Origin: CAZQFS01 sp964592755 | Lineage (GTDB): Bacteria; Hydrothermota; Tepidihabitantia; Tepidihabitantales; Tepidihabitantaceae | Assembly (NCBI GenBank): GCA_964592755.1 | Contig: CAZQFS010000049.1 | Span: 1-17,879, forward strand | Reading direction: 5' to 3' | Length of the DNA: 17,879 nucleotides | In this document: one piece after another, positions 7,422 to 15,493 of the stretch | Numbering within the stretch: position 1 is the first letter of the stretch | Layout: each line of letters begins with the position of its first letter | Translations under genes and position numbers: made by a program | The notes under the pieces: model-generated | Told to the model about the DNA's origin: nothing | The model's input: the letters and a program-made list of their open reading frames with translations, nothing else | The model's database searches: none

Positions 7422-7504
7422 ATGACAACGGGCCACGAGACCGTGCGGTTGCTGGCGGGCTCGCAGGCCCAGGCAGAACCAAAGACCATATCGAGGAGGA
7501 AAAG

Positions 7505-7741
7505 ATGCCAGCACCGTTCCCTTGCCCGGGTGGATGCGGAAGCGATGATACCGTTATCTACTACGAGCACCCTTGTCCTGGCGGCTTCACCCACGTGAAC
7601 TCGGCAGGCGGCAATATCGGCCCCGACCCAGTCGATAGCACCCGACCAAAAAACATCAAGTGCCCGGGCTGCAGTGCGGACGTGCAGCCGATCGGTGTCT
7701 ACTGCAACAACTGCGGGCAGTACTTTCCCCCGCCGTTCTGA
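7505..7741 (+). CDS. Small double zinc-ribbon protein, function unknown
   Basis: This 78-residue protein has no signal peptide or membrane segment. Cysteines are arranged as CPGGC (7-11), a single Cys24 in EHPCPGG, CPGC (53-56) and CNNC (67-70). The last two pairs form a classical CxxC...CxxC ribbon; the first half may form a second one. The tail is GQYFPPPF. The start is certain: AGGAGG ends a few bases before the ATG at 7505. It is followed at once by a related, damaged gene; the two share the order CPG(G)C, EH-x-CP, a Gly/Pro-rich linker, then KCPGC and the C-terminal ribbon. I do not recognise a named family. Such ribbons usually bind nucleic acid or proteins, but no function can be assigned. 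Confidence 0.75.
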   Translation: MPAPFPCPGGCGSDDTVIYYEHPCPGGFTHVNSAGGNIGPDPVDSTRPKNIKCPGCSADVQPIGVYCNNCGQYFPPPF

Positions 7742-7748
7742 TGCGTCT

Positions 7749-8132
7749 GTGACGCGGCACGATCCTTCTGTCCGGCTGGCTCACCTGCTCCCGGCACTGA
7801 TGTGCGCGGCGTGGACCTTGCCAGCCGGGTGCGCTGAGCTCCGCAAGGCGGTCGAGCAGGCCGCGCCCGCGTCAAGCACACCGGCGAAAGCGAGCGGCAC
7901 GAACGCCAGTCAGAGCGTGGTGCGCTGCCCGGGGTGTCACGGCACGAACGTGACCGTCAAGTAAGAACACCGCTGCCCGACCGGCGCAGCCTACACATGG
8001 AGCGTCAGCGGCCCAGGTGTGCTGCCCGGGACAAACAAGCCGCAGAACCTGAAGTGCCCAGGCTGTGGCACGGGCAGCGGGACGCCGGTGCTGCTGAGCT
8101 GCCGGTCCTGCGGCTACTCAGGAAGCTGGTAG
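7749..8132 (+). pseudogene. Secreted zinc-ribbon paralogue interrupted by an in-frame TAA
   Basis: From GTG at 7749 one frame encodes a hydrophobic N-terminus with a possible lipobox (LPAGC, the Cys at residue 28), a Ser/Thr/Ala linker and CPGCHGTNVTVK, then TAA at 7962-7964. The same frame continues for another 55 codons to TAG at 8130-8132: EHRCP, a Gly/Pro linker, NLKCPGCG, SCRSCGYSGSW. This second part aligns with the neighbouring gene at 7505 (EHPCP, linker, NIKCPGC, YCNNCG). In that gene the codon before EH is TAC (Tyr), so TAC to TAA is the simplest explanation. Either the gene is dead, the truncated 71-residue lipoprotein is made, or TAA is read through. No Shine-Dalgarno precedes 7749. 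The ATG at 7741, overlapping the previous stop as TGATG, opens a frame of only three codons. Confidence 0.65.
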
Positions 8133-8198
8133 GGAAGCGCCCCCGGTCTGCTCGACTCCGTGGCTGCCTGGCCGCCTCTGTCTGGTGGCGTTCAGAGC

Positions 8199-8227
8199 TT
8201 GACCGGCCCCTCTGAAGCCGCTAGATT
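8199..8227 (+). promoter_or_regulatory. Promoter producing a leaderless purM mRNA
   Basis: TTGACC (8199-8204) and TAGATT (8222-8227) are 17 bp apart. Only five bases (ACCGT) separate the -10 box from the purM ATG at 8233, so transcription should begin at or within a base or two of the start codon. No Shine-Dalgarno is present upstream. Confidence 0.7.
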
Positions 8228-8232
8228 ACCGT

Positions 8233-9231
8233 ATGCTGTACAGAGAATCCGGCGTGGACATTGACGCCATGGACGCGGTGAAGCGGCACATCCGCGGACT
8301 GGTCCGGCCGACCTATACCCCACAAGTGCTTTCGGAGGTAGGGCTGTTCGGCTCGCTCTTTCGTCTGCCGGCGATGAAGGCGCCGGTTCTGGTCGCAAGC
8401 TGCGACGGCGTCGGCACCAAGACCGAGGTCGCCCGCATGATGGGCCGATTCGACACGGTCGGCGTAGATATCGTGAACCACTCGGTCAACGACATCCTGA
8501 CCCTCGGCGCGCGACCCCTGTTCTTCCTGGACTACATCGGCCACGGCAGCCTGACCGCGGGACAGCTTGCTGATACCGTCCGCGGCCTTGCCCGGGCCTG
8601 CAAGGCTGTCCGCTGCGCCCTCGTTGGCGGCGAGGTCGCCATGATGCCGGACGTGTACCGCCATGGCGACTTCGACCTCGTCGGGTTTATCGTCGGCGCA
8701 GTGGAAGAGAGCCGTATCATAAACCCGCAGCATCTGGCACCGGACGACGTCTGCGTGGGCATACCGTCCAATGGACTTCACACCAACGGTTACACTCTCG
8801 CACGCAAGGTGCTCTTCGACAAAGCCGGTCTGCACATTGACTCGCATCCCCGCGGGCTGGGAAGCACACTGGGTGATGTGCTGCTGAGGCCCCACCGGTC
8901 GTATCTCAGACTGGTGTATCCCCTCCTTCGTCGAATCAAAGCCCTGGCGCACATCACCGGCGGCGGGTTCTATGACAACATCGGACGGCTGCTTCCGCCC
9001 GAGGTATCCTGCATTATCCACCGGCGGAGCTGGCGGCCTCCAGCGGTTTTTCGCCTCATCCAGCGACTGGGCGATGTTCCTGATGAGGAGATGTACCGCA
9101 CCTTCAACATGGGCATGGGTATGGTGCTGTTCGTCGCGCCTGAGCGGACAGAACGGGTTCTGGCCGCAATCCCGGGCGCGCGTGTGATTGGAAGACTCGT
9201 TCGCGGCACCTACGGTGTCGCTGTGGTCTGA
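8233..9231 (+). CDS. purM: Phosphoribosylformylglycinamidine cyclo-ligase PurM
   Basis: PurM (AIR synthetase) closes formylglycinamidine ribonucleotide to aminoimidazole ribonucleotide with ATP, in cytoplasmic de novo purine synthesis. The 332-residue length is normal. Conserved family segments are in order: GVDID (7-11), CDGVGTK (57-63), VNDILTLGARPLFFLDY (85-101), GGEVAMMPDVY (132-142; most family members have GGETAEMP), IPSNGLHTNGYTL (177-189), RPHRSY (219-224), HITGGGFYDNIGR (240-252) and FNMGMGMV (291-298). The ATG at 8233 is chosen because GVDID follows at the usual distance; it sits five bases after a -10 box, so translation is probably leaderless. It stands alone on the plus strand, away from purD at the other end of the window. 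Confidence 0.95.
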   Translation: MLYRESGVDIDAMDAVKRHIRGLVRPTYTPQVLSEVGLFGSLFRLPAMKAPVLVASCDGVGTKTEVARMMGRFDTVGVDIVNHSVNDILTLGARPLFFLDYIGHGSLTAGQLADTVRGLARACKAVRCALVGGEVAMMPDVYRHGDFDLVGFIVGAVEESRIINPQHLAPDDVCVGIPSNGLHTNGYTLARKVLFDKAGLHIDSHPRGLGSTLGDVLLRPHRSYLRLVYPLLRRIKALAHITGGGFYDNIGRLLPPEVSCIIHRRSWRPPAVFRLIQRLGDVPDEEMYRTFNMGMGMVLFVAPERTERVLAAIPGARVIGRLVRGTYGVAVV

Positions 9232-9260
9232 CTGCGCCATCGCCGACGCCGCAGCCTCGG

Positions 9261-9288
9261 TTGACAAGAACGGCTGCCGGCCTATGCT
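9261..9288 (+). promoter_or_regulatory. Sigma70-type promoter for the HNH-type gene
   Basis: A perfect TTGACA (9261-9266) and TATGCT (9283-9288) are 16 bp apart, identical in boxes and spacing to the OmpA-gene promoter. The expected start near 9295 leaves about 50 nt of leader. Confidence 0.65.
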
Positions 9289-9345
9289 GTATCATGGCGA
9301 CGGTACGGGAACCCCCTCCGCCAACGGCAGCGACAGGAGACCCGC

Positions 9346-10194
9346 GTGCAGTGGCACTACAACTGCCCTGAATGTGGCAGACCCCTGCAAGTAGAGTGGG
9401 AGCACCTTCGGGCCGAGCGGGTCTGCAGCCACTGCCACAAACACCACTTCCCGCCCACGCCGGCGGAGGACCACCTCGCCTACGTCGGCTCTGACCGCTG
9501 GCCGAAAGAAGTCGAAGAAGCGGTACTGGCCCTGCGCGGCGACGCCTGCTCGGTGCCCGGCTGTTTTCACATGTACGCGACGCTCGTGCACAAGAAACCG
9601 GAGTCCTGCGGCGGCCGCACGTCGGTTGACAACCTGCTGCCGATGTGTGCCCACCATGCGCGGGCAAAGGGACAGCAAGACTACACCGAGTGGCTGCGCA
9701 CAATCTCGGCAACCGACCGCGCCGAATCCACCGTCGAAATCACGCTGACCGCCCTCCACCGTGACGAGACCGCCCCCGTAACCAGCGTCCAGGTACGCCG
9801 GGGCACGAACTACTGCCAGACCATCGCTCAGCAGGACGAACTCGGTATCGATACCCCGGCAGACATGCGCCTCGTGGTTCATCGTCTGTTCATCCCCGGC
9901 CCGGCACGCTGGCTGGTCCTGAAGTACGACTGGCGGCTCGAGAAGGACGAAAACTGCGGCGTCGTGCTGGCCGCGTGGTCAGCAACTAGGAAGCCAGACT
10001 TCTCCGGGCTGCCTGACACCGGTTGCGCGCTTGCGGCAAACACCCATCAACGCAAGGATGCTGAGTCGGGTTCGTCGCGACTCGAGGTACGCATCCGCCC
10101 GGAGGTAGAGGAGGTCTGGCACGCAGCCGTGCTGCTCCGCGGTCCGGCCGGCACGCTCCAGATAGACCGACTTGTCCTCGCGGCTACCGACTAG
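9346..10194 (+). CDS. Zinc-ribbon / HNH-endonuclease-like protein with C-terminal beta-rich domain
   Basis: This 282-residue protein has three parts. Residues 5-31 are a zinc ribbon (CPECG at 7-11, CSHC at 27-30). Residues ~60-120 resemble an HNH nuclease core: Cys68 and Cys73 (CSVPGC), His82 in VHKKP, CGGRTSVDNLLPMC (88-101) with Asn96, and HH at 103-104 before ARAKG. This follows the HNH pattern H...GG.ts.dNL.p.C..CN..KG, but the DH pair common at the first His is VH, so the general-base step may be altered. Residues ~125-282 are beta-rich with alternating hydrophobics and no motif I recognise. The GTG start at 9346 is set by AGGAGA five bases upstream and by the ribbon starting there. It looks like a single-gene unit. 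A DNA nuclease or a nuclease-derived binding protein is the best guess. Confidence 0.65.
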   Translation: MQWHYNCPECGRPLQVEWEHLRAERVCSHCHKHHFPPTPAEDHLAYVGSDRWPKEVEEAVLALRGDACSVPGCFHMYATLVHKKPESCGGRTSVDNLLPMCAHHARAKGQQDYTEWLRTISATDRAESTVEITLTALHRDETAPVTSVQVRRGTNYCQTIAQQDELGIDTPADMRLVVHRLFIPGPARWLVLKYDWRLEKDENCGVVLAAWSATRKPDFSGLPDTGCALAANTHQRKDAESGSSRLEVRIRPEVEEVWHAAVLLRGPAGTLQIDRLVLAATD

Positions 10195-10225
10195 ACGCCG
10201 GGCGGCGCTGACCCTGCTTCACCGT

Positions 10226-10254
10226 TTGACTAGAGGGAAGAACTGGACTAGCAT
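10226..10254 (+). promoter_or_regulatory. Sigma70-type promoter for the NrdG-type gene
   Basis: TTGACT (10226-10231) and TAGCAT (10249-10254) are 17 bp apart. The expected start is near 10261, which excludes the ATG at 10255 as a start. The leader to the activase gene is about 130 nt and contains a possible 36-codon frame. Confidence 0.6.
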
Positions 10255-10279
10255 ATGGCATATCCCAAGCGTAAATCAG

Positions 10280-10390
10280 ATGAAGACTCCACGCCGACGC
10301 GTGCCGACGCATTCGCGCACCGCAGCAGGCCTCTCAGATGACAGGCCGGGGGACGCCAATCCGCTGGCCCCTGATTCAGAGGTCGGCTAG
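10280..10390 (+). CDS. Possible 36-residue leader protein ahead of the NrdG-type gene
   Basis: An ATG at 10280, about 19 nt after the predicted transcript start, opens 36 codons of basic then acidic sequence (MKTPRRRVPTHSRT... ending DANPLAPDSEVG). It stops with TAG directly against the ATG of the next gene (TAGATG). There is no Shine-Dalgarno and no family I recognise. The contact with the next gene would allow translational coupling, but the downstream gene has its own GAGGT, so the frame may be chance. Confidence 0.3.
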   Translation: MKTPRRRVPTHSRTAAGLSDDRPGDANPLAPDSEVG

Positions 10391-11095
10391 ATGCGCATCG
10401 TCGGGTTTGTCGAGACGTCGCTCGTTGACTGGGATGGGAAGATATCATCGGTAGTGTTCGTCGGCGGCTGCAACTTCTGCTGTCCTTTCTGCCACAACCA
10501 CCGTGTCGCCGACGATGACCCGGCCCTCGCCGTCACCGACTGGGACACCGTCCAGGTTTCGCTCATCCGCAAGCACGACTGGATTGACGGGGTGGTCTTG
10601 TCCGGCGGCGAACCGATGATGCACCCTGAGGTCCTCTCGCTCTGCGCACGCATCAAGAGCCTCGGGTTCAGGCTCAAACTCGACACCAACGGTTCATTCC
10701 CCTACCCGCTCAAGCGCCTGATTGAAGCCGGCCTCGTGGACTCGGTCGCAATGGATGTCAAGACCGTACTGGACGACCGGTACGAACAGGCCGTGGGGCG
10801 GCCGGTGAACCTGGCTCCGATTCGCCGCACGGTAAGGCTGCTCATCGAGTCCGGCATCGACCACGAGTTTCGGACCACACTTGTCCCCGGACTGGTCGAA
10901 CCGGAGGACATGCCGGCCATCGGCGCGACTCTGCGCGGCGCGCAGAAAGTCGCGCTCCAGCACTACGACTCAGCCTACGCGCGTATCCCGACGATTGCCG
11001 GAGAGAAAGACTACAGTCGCGCTCAGGCTCAGGCGATGGCCGAGTGCCTGAGACCATTTGTCAAGAGCGTGACCCTGCGCGGCAAGTTCGTCTGA
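10391..11095 (+). CDS. nrdG: Radical SAM activase, NrdG-type (anaerobic ribonucleotide reductase activating protein)
   Basis: Radical SAM glycyl-radical activases of this kind use a 4Fe-4S cluster and S-adenosylmethionine to put a glycyl radical on class III ribonucleotide reductase. Residues 27-34 carry the Cx3Cx2C motif (Cys27, Cys31, Cys34; GGCNFCCPFCHN). GGEP (72-75) is the SAM-binding motif and KLDTNG the next strand. The preceding stretch GFVETSLVDWDGKISSVVF matches the longer NrdG2-like branch, which usually has DYPGK where this has DWDGK. The length of 234 residues fits. The ATG at 10391 follows GAGGT with a 7-base spacer. No nrdD or other glycyl-radical enzyme is in the window, so the partner is inferred. 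The last 67 bases overlap the end of lipB on the opposite strand. Confidence 0.85.
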   Translation: MRIVGFVETSLVDWDGKISSVVFVGGCNFCCPFCHNHRVADDDPALAVTDWDTVQVSLIRKHDWIDGVVLSGGEPMMHPEVLSLCARIKSLGFRLKLDTNGSFPYPLKRLIEAGLVDSVAMDVKTVLDDRYEQAVGRPVNLAPIRRTVRLLIESGIDHEFRTTLVPGLVEPEDMPAIGATLRGAQKVALQHYDSAYARIPTIAGEKDYSRAQAQAMAECLRPFVKSVTLRGKFV

Positions 11096-11730
11096 ACATC
11101 GAGCCCGAGAACTTCTGCGCAACCTTGAATCACGGCCTGCCGCACCACCGCGTCATCGGTCCTGCCGCCCTCGCACTCGACCGAAGTCATCCGCACCTGC
11201 GCCATACCGCAGGGATTTACCAGCCCGAAGAACGAAAGGTCGGTGGTGACGTTGAGGGCGAATCCATGCAGGCTGACCCAGCGCCTGACCGCGATGCCGA
11301 TTGAGGCGACCTTGCGGTCCTCGACCCACACGCCGGTCGTGCCGGGCCGGGTCTGTGCCCGCACGCCCAGGCTTGACAGTGCAACGACGAGTGCTCGTTC
11401 AAGTCCATCCACGAACGGCCTGACCCCGACCAGACCCTGGCCAAGCCTGAATACCGGATACCCCACCAACTGACCGGGGCCGTGGAAAGTCACGTCTCCC
11501 CCGCGCTCGACTCGATGCACTTCGACCCCGAGCCGCACCAGCTCCCCGGCCGACGCAAGCACGTTCTCCGGCCGGGCCGACTTTCCGAGGGTAATGACCG
11601 GTGGGTGCTCGACCAGCACAAGAGTGTCAACAATCTCGTCTTTCACCCGCAGATCCCACAACCGGCGCTGCAACTCAAGGCAGCAGCGGTAATCAACCTG
11701 ACTGAGGCTGACGAGAAGGCAAGTACGCAT
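11029..11730 (-). CDS. lipB: Octanoyltransferase LipB
   Basis: LipB moves octanoyl from acyl carrier protein to lipoyl domains of 2-oxoacid dehydrogenases or the glycine cleavage H protein, the first step of lipoate synthesis. The signature RGGDVTFHGPGQ is at 76-87. Catalytic Lys140 sits in RKVASIGIAVRRW, followed by HGFALNV (155-161), and Cys174 is the nucleophile in NPCG. The length of 233 residues is at the upper end of the family because the C-terminus runs 67 bases into the 3' end of the convergent NrdG-type gene. It is the last gene of the minus-strand operon, 21 bp after lpd; the pairing fits, as both enzymes serve lipoate-dependent complexes. No clear Shine-Dalgarno precedes the ATG at 11730, suggesting dependence on upstream translation. 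Confidence 0.93.
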   Translation of the reverse strand: MRTCLLVSLSQVDYRCCLELQRRLWDLRVKDEIVDTLVLVEHPPVITLGKSARPENVLASAGELVRLGVEVHRVERGGDVTFHGPGQLVGYPVFRLGQGLVGVRPFVDGLERALVVALSSLGVRAQTRPGTTGVWVEDRKVASIGIAVRRWVSLHGFALNVTTDLSFFGLVNPCGMAQVRMTSVECEGGRTDDAVVRQAVIQGCAEVLGLDVQTNLPRRVTLLTNGLRHSAIA

Positions 11731-11751
11731 GGAGTCAGGGCCCAGCCGAAA

Positions 11752-13143
11752 CTATGCCCGGTTGACGACGTGCACGGCCCGGCCGTGAACCGCCTCCGCC
11801 GCCTCAAACAGCAGCTCGCTCATGGTCGGATGCGGGTGTACGACCCGACCCAGGTCAGCCGCGGTCAGACCCAGCTCCACCGCCACCGCAGCCTCGGCAA
11901 TGAGCGCGTCGGCCTGAGGTCCGACTATCGATACGCCCAGGACCTTATCGGTTGCGTCATCGACGACCATCTTGCAGAGGCCTTCGCTCCGGCCCAGAGT
12001 GAGCGAGCGCCCGACCGCAGAAAGCGGTACGCGACCAACCCTCACCCTGCGGCCTTCGAGCACGGCTTGGGCCTCGGTAGTGCCCACGGCGGCGACCTCC
12101 GGGTCGGTATACACGCAGGTCGGCACCGCCTTGAACTTCCACGCCCTGCCCGCAACAATTATATCGGCCAGGCTGACCCCCTCGGCCATGGCCTTGTGAG
12201 CGAGCAGCGGGCCGCCGCGCACGTCGCCGATAGCGTAGATGTGGCCGGCATGGGTCCTGAACTTCGTGTCGGTCTTGATGAAACCTCGCTCATCGGTCTC
12301 CACCCCGGCCGCTCCGAGCTCCAGGCCATCGGTGAGCGGGACCCTGCCCGTGGCCAGGAGTACCTTGTCCGCCTCGACCGTCTGCGTCGTATTCCTGTCG
12401 GTGTAGCACACCAGGCCGGCTTCCACCTTCTCGACCTTCACCCCGAGGTGGAACTCGATGCCCTCCCGCGCCATGCAGCGCTGCAGGCCGGTGCAAATCT
12501 CCGCATCCACGCCCGGCAGGACCTGGTCCATCAGCTCCAGGACCACCACCCGCGTGCCCAGCCGGCTGAACACGGTGGCGAACTCGAGACCAACAACGCC
12601 AGCACCGATAACGACAAGGCGCGCCGGCAACTCGACCAGGTTCAGCGCGCCGTTCGAGTCGAGGACGAACCGTCCGTCGGGCATGATGCCGGGCAGCACC
12701 GTCGGCTTCGAGCCGGTCGCGACCACCATCGCCTTGGACTCGATTTCGAACTCACTTCCCTCGGCCGGAGCCACGTGTACGCGCCCTGGATCACGGAACC
12801 ACGCCCGGCCGCGAACCAGCTCGACTCCGTTCGACTTGAGCAGGTACTCCACTCCCCGCACCAGCCGTTCGACGACCCGCGCCTTCCAGCCGTAGAGCGC
12901 AAGGAAATCCAGGACGGGCGGCGTGAACACCATACCCATTGAACGCGCCTCGGTCGCGCCGCGCCTGATGCTCGCGGCGTGCAGCAACGCCTTGACCGGG
13001 ATGCAGCCCCAGTTCAGGCATACGCCACCGACCCGGTCACGCTCGACCAGCATCACTCGCCTGCCCAACTGAGCGAGTCTGATCGCGGCGACGTAACCGG
13101 CCGGCCCTGCCCCGATAACCGCAACGTCGCATGGTCTGCCCAT
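11752..13143 (-). CDS. lpd: Dihydrolipoyl dehydrogenase
   Basis: This FAD flavoprotein reoxidises dihydrolipoyl groups of 2-oxoacid dehydrogenase or glycine cleavage complexes, passing electrons to NAD+. The N-terminal FAD motif GAGPAG is at 11-16. The redox disulfide is Cys42-Cys47 in GGVCLNWGCIPVK. A second dinucleotide motif, VIGAGVVGLE, lies mid-protein, and a C-terminal FAD contact is in the AIGD segment. The catalytic base pair is His438-Glu443 in HPHPTMSE. The length of 463 residues is standard. The ATG at 13143 follows an AGGA seven bases upstream. It lies 43 bp after the acyl-CoA dehydrogenase and 21 bp before lipB in one transcription unit. No dehydrogenase E1/E2 or gcv genes are visible, so the parent complex is unknown. 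Confidence 0.95.
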   Translation of the reverse strand: MGRPCDVAVIGAGPAGYVAAIRLAQLGRRVMLVERDRVGGVCLNWGCIPVKALLHAASIRRGATEARSMGMVFTPPVLDFLALYGWKARVVERLVRGVEYLLKSNGVELVRGRAWFRDPGRVHVAPAEGSEFEIESKAMVVATGSKPTVLPGIMPDGRFVLDSNGALNLVELPARLVVIGAGVVGLEFATVFSRLGTRVVVLELMDQVLPGVDAEICTGLQRCMAREGIEFHLGVKVEKVEAGLVCYTDRNTTQTVEADKVLLATGRVPLTDGLELGAAGVETDERGFIKTDTKFRTHAGHIYAIGDVRGGPLLAHKAMAEGVSLADIIVAGRAWKFKAVPTCVYTDPEVAAVGTTEAQAVLEGRRVRVGRVPLSAVGRSLTLGRSEGLCKMVVDDATDKVLGVSIVGPQADALIAEAAVAVELGLTAADLGRVVHPHPTMSELLFEAAEAVHGRAVHVVNRA

Positions 13144-13186
13144 TGTCAGGTCCTAATCGGTCGCGTGCCGGAGCGGGCTGACGGAA

Positions 13187-14338
<1,152 letters not shown>

Positions 14339-14377
14339 TGTTGCCTTCTCCTTGGTCCAGGTTCTGGGTCCTTGCGG

Positions 14378-15493
14378 CTAAGTGCCGGCCGGGTCGAGTC
14401 GCGACATCACGTCTGCGGCCACCTGCTCCAGCGCCGGCAGCATCTCTGCCGCCGTACGACGGTAGAACTCGAGAGAGCGGCCAATCGGGTCCTCGACATC
14501 GGTCTCGTCACGCCCGGCAAACGACAGCACCAGTCGGGTACGACCGGCGGCCGCAGGTTCCGTCTCCAACACGCGCCGGCGATGGTACCTGTCCATGACA
14601 AGCACCAGGTCGGCCTCGCGCACCAGTTGCGGGGTAAGCTGCTGGGCACGGTGCCGGCTGATGTCGGCGCCGTACTCGCGCGCCACCTGCGCGGCAGGCA
14701 AGGTTGGCGCCGCACCCACAGGCGCGTCGGTCCCGGCCGAGTAGACAAAGACCGGCAGCCCGGCCAAGAGTCTCCTCAGAATACCCGCCGCCATCGGGCT
14801 GCGACAGGAGTTGCCCGTGCAGACAACCAGAACCGAGAACGCAACGCCGTGACCGAGTCTGACCCGTTCGCCGAATCTGCGCTCAATGTCCAGTATCGCG
14901 GACTTTCCTCGTCTGTCAACTACGGCAGGCGAGCAGGTGAAATCCAACACCGTCGGTCCGGGCTCCCACTCATCACGCGCCTTGACCACTACTCTCGTGG
15001 CCCGGCCCAGTTCTTCGGCCATCTCGGCCGGGTCGGTGTTCTCCGGCGCAAGTCCAAACCACACCGCGCCCAGCCGTCGAACAAGCTCTCGCGTCAGCGC
15101 CTCGCTCGCCAGTGCCACGCCGCCGCCCGGCAGTACCCCGACCACGTCTCCGGCAAGAACCTCTCTGACTGCCGCCTGCCTGGCCGGGTCAACCGAACAG
15201 AGCAGGTCGTCAAGCTCCTGCTCGTCAACCAGACGGTACGCCGGCCCCAGAGCAATAGACGTTGGAAGCTCGTCCGGCCGCGCCGCCAGCACGCAGTACC
15301 CCCCCAGCATCGGCACGACAGCCGGTCCGTGCCGAAGTGCACCTGCGACCTGGGCCGCGACCTCTGCCGACCTGGCAGGCTCAAATCTAATCGGTCCGAT
15401 CGCTGCTCCGGCCCGTCTTGAAAGCCCGGTGTCCGATGTCCTGGCGAAAACGCATACCGGCGAACCGCACGTGACCGATACCCTTGTAAGCAC
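14378..15493 (-). CDS. Fusion of degenerate Sua5/YrdC-like domain and low-molecular-weight phosphatase
   Basis: Residues ~33-210 resemble the Sua5/YrdC/YwlC fold: a helix ending ALRHGPAVV, the GYCVLA strand, and a closing segment GPTVLDF...VVDRRGKSAI like the family's STVvDlt...vlR.G. But the PTET-Y entrance motif is replaced by PMLGGY and the basic substrate loop is not visible, so threonylcarbamoyl-AMP synthesis is doubtful. Residues ~219-370 are a low-molecular-weight phosphatase: P-loop CTGNSCRS (225-232) with Cys225 and Arg231, and the acid loop EDP (334-336). In Bacillus, ywlC and the arginine phosphatase ywlE are neighbours; YwlE has Thr where this protein has Ser229. The only standard start is GTG 15493, which overlaps purD by 107 bp; a rarer start such as ATT near 15391 would remove the overlap. 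The start is therefore uncertain. Confidence 0.8.
   Translation of the reverse strand: MLTRVSVTCGSPVCVFARTSDTGLSRRAGAAIGPIRFEPARSAEVAAQVAGALRHGPAVVPMLGGYCVLAARPDELPTSIALGPAYRLVDEQELDDLLCSVDPARQAAVREVLAGDVVGVLPGGGVALASEALTRELVRRLGAVWFGLAPENTDPAEMAEELGRATRVVVKARDEWEPGPTVLDFTCSPAVVDRRGKSAILDIERRFGERVRLGHGVAFSVLVVCTGNSCRSPMAAGILRRLLAGLPVFVYSAGTDAPVGAAPTLPAAQVAREYGADISRHRAQQLTPQLVREADLVLVMDRYHRRRVLETEPAAAGRTRLVLSFAGRDETDVEDPIGRSLEFYRRTAAEMLPALEQVAADVMSRLDPAGT

Noticed and set aside
8221..9267. Minus-strand open frame of 348 codons opposite purM
   Set aside because: purM is certain on the plus strand. The antisense translation has no recognisable domain and would overlap the purM promoter.
10255..10341. 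28-codon frame beginning MAYPKRKSDEDS directly after the -10 box
   Set aside because: Its ATG lies before the predicted transcript start and has no ribosome-binding site, so it should not be translated from this promoter.
11482..12942. Long plus-strand open frame (486 codons) opposite lpd
   Set aside because: It lies fully antisense to lpd, whose motifs are complete. Its translation is His/Arg/Gln-rich with no family resemblance, as expected for the opposite strand of a GC-rich gene.
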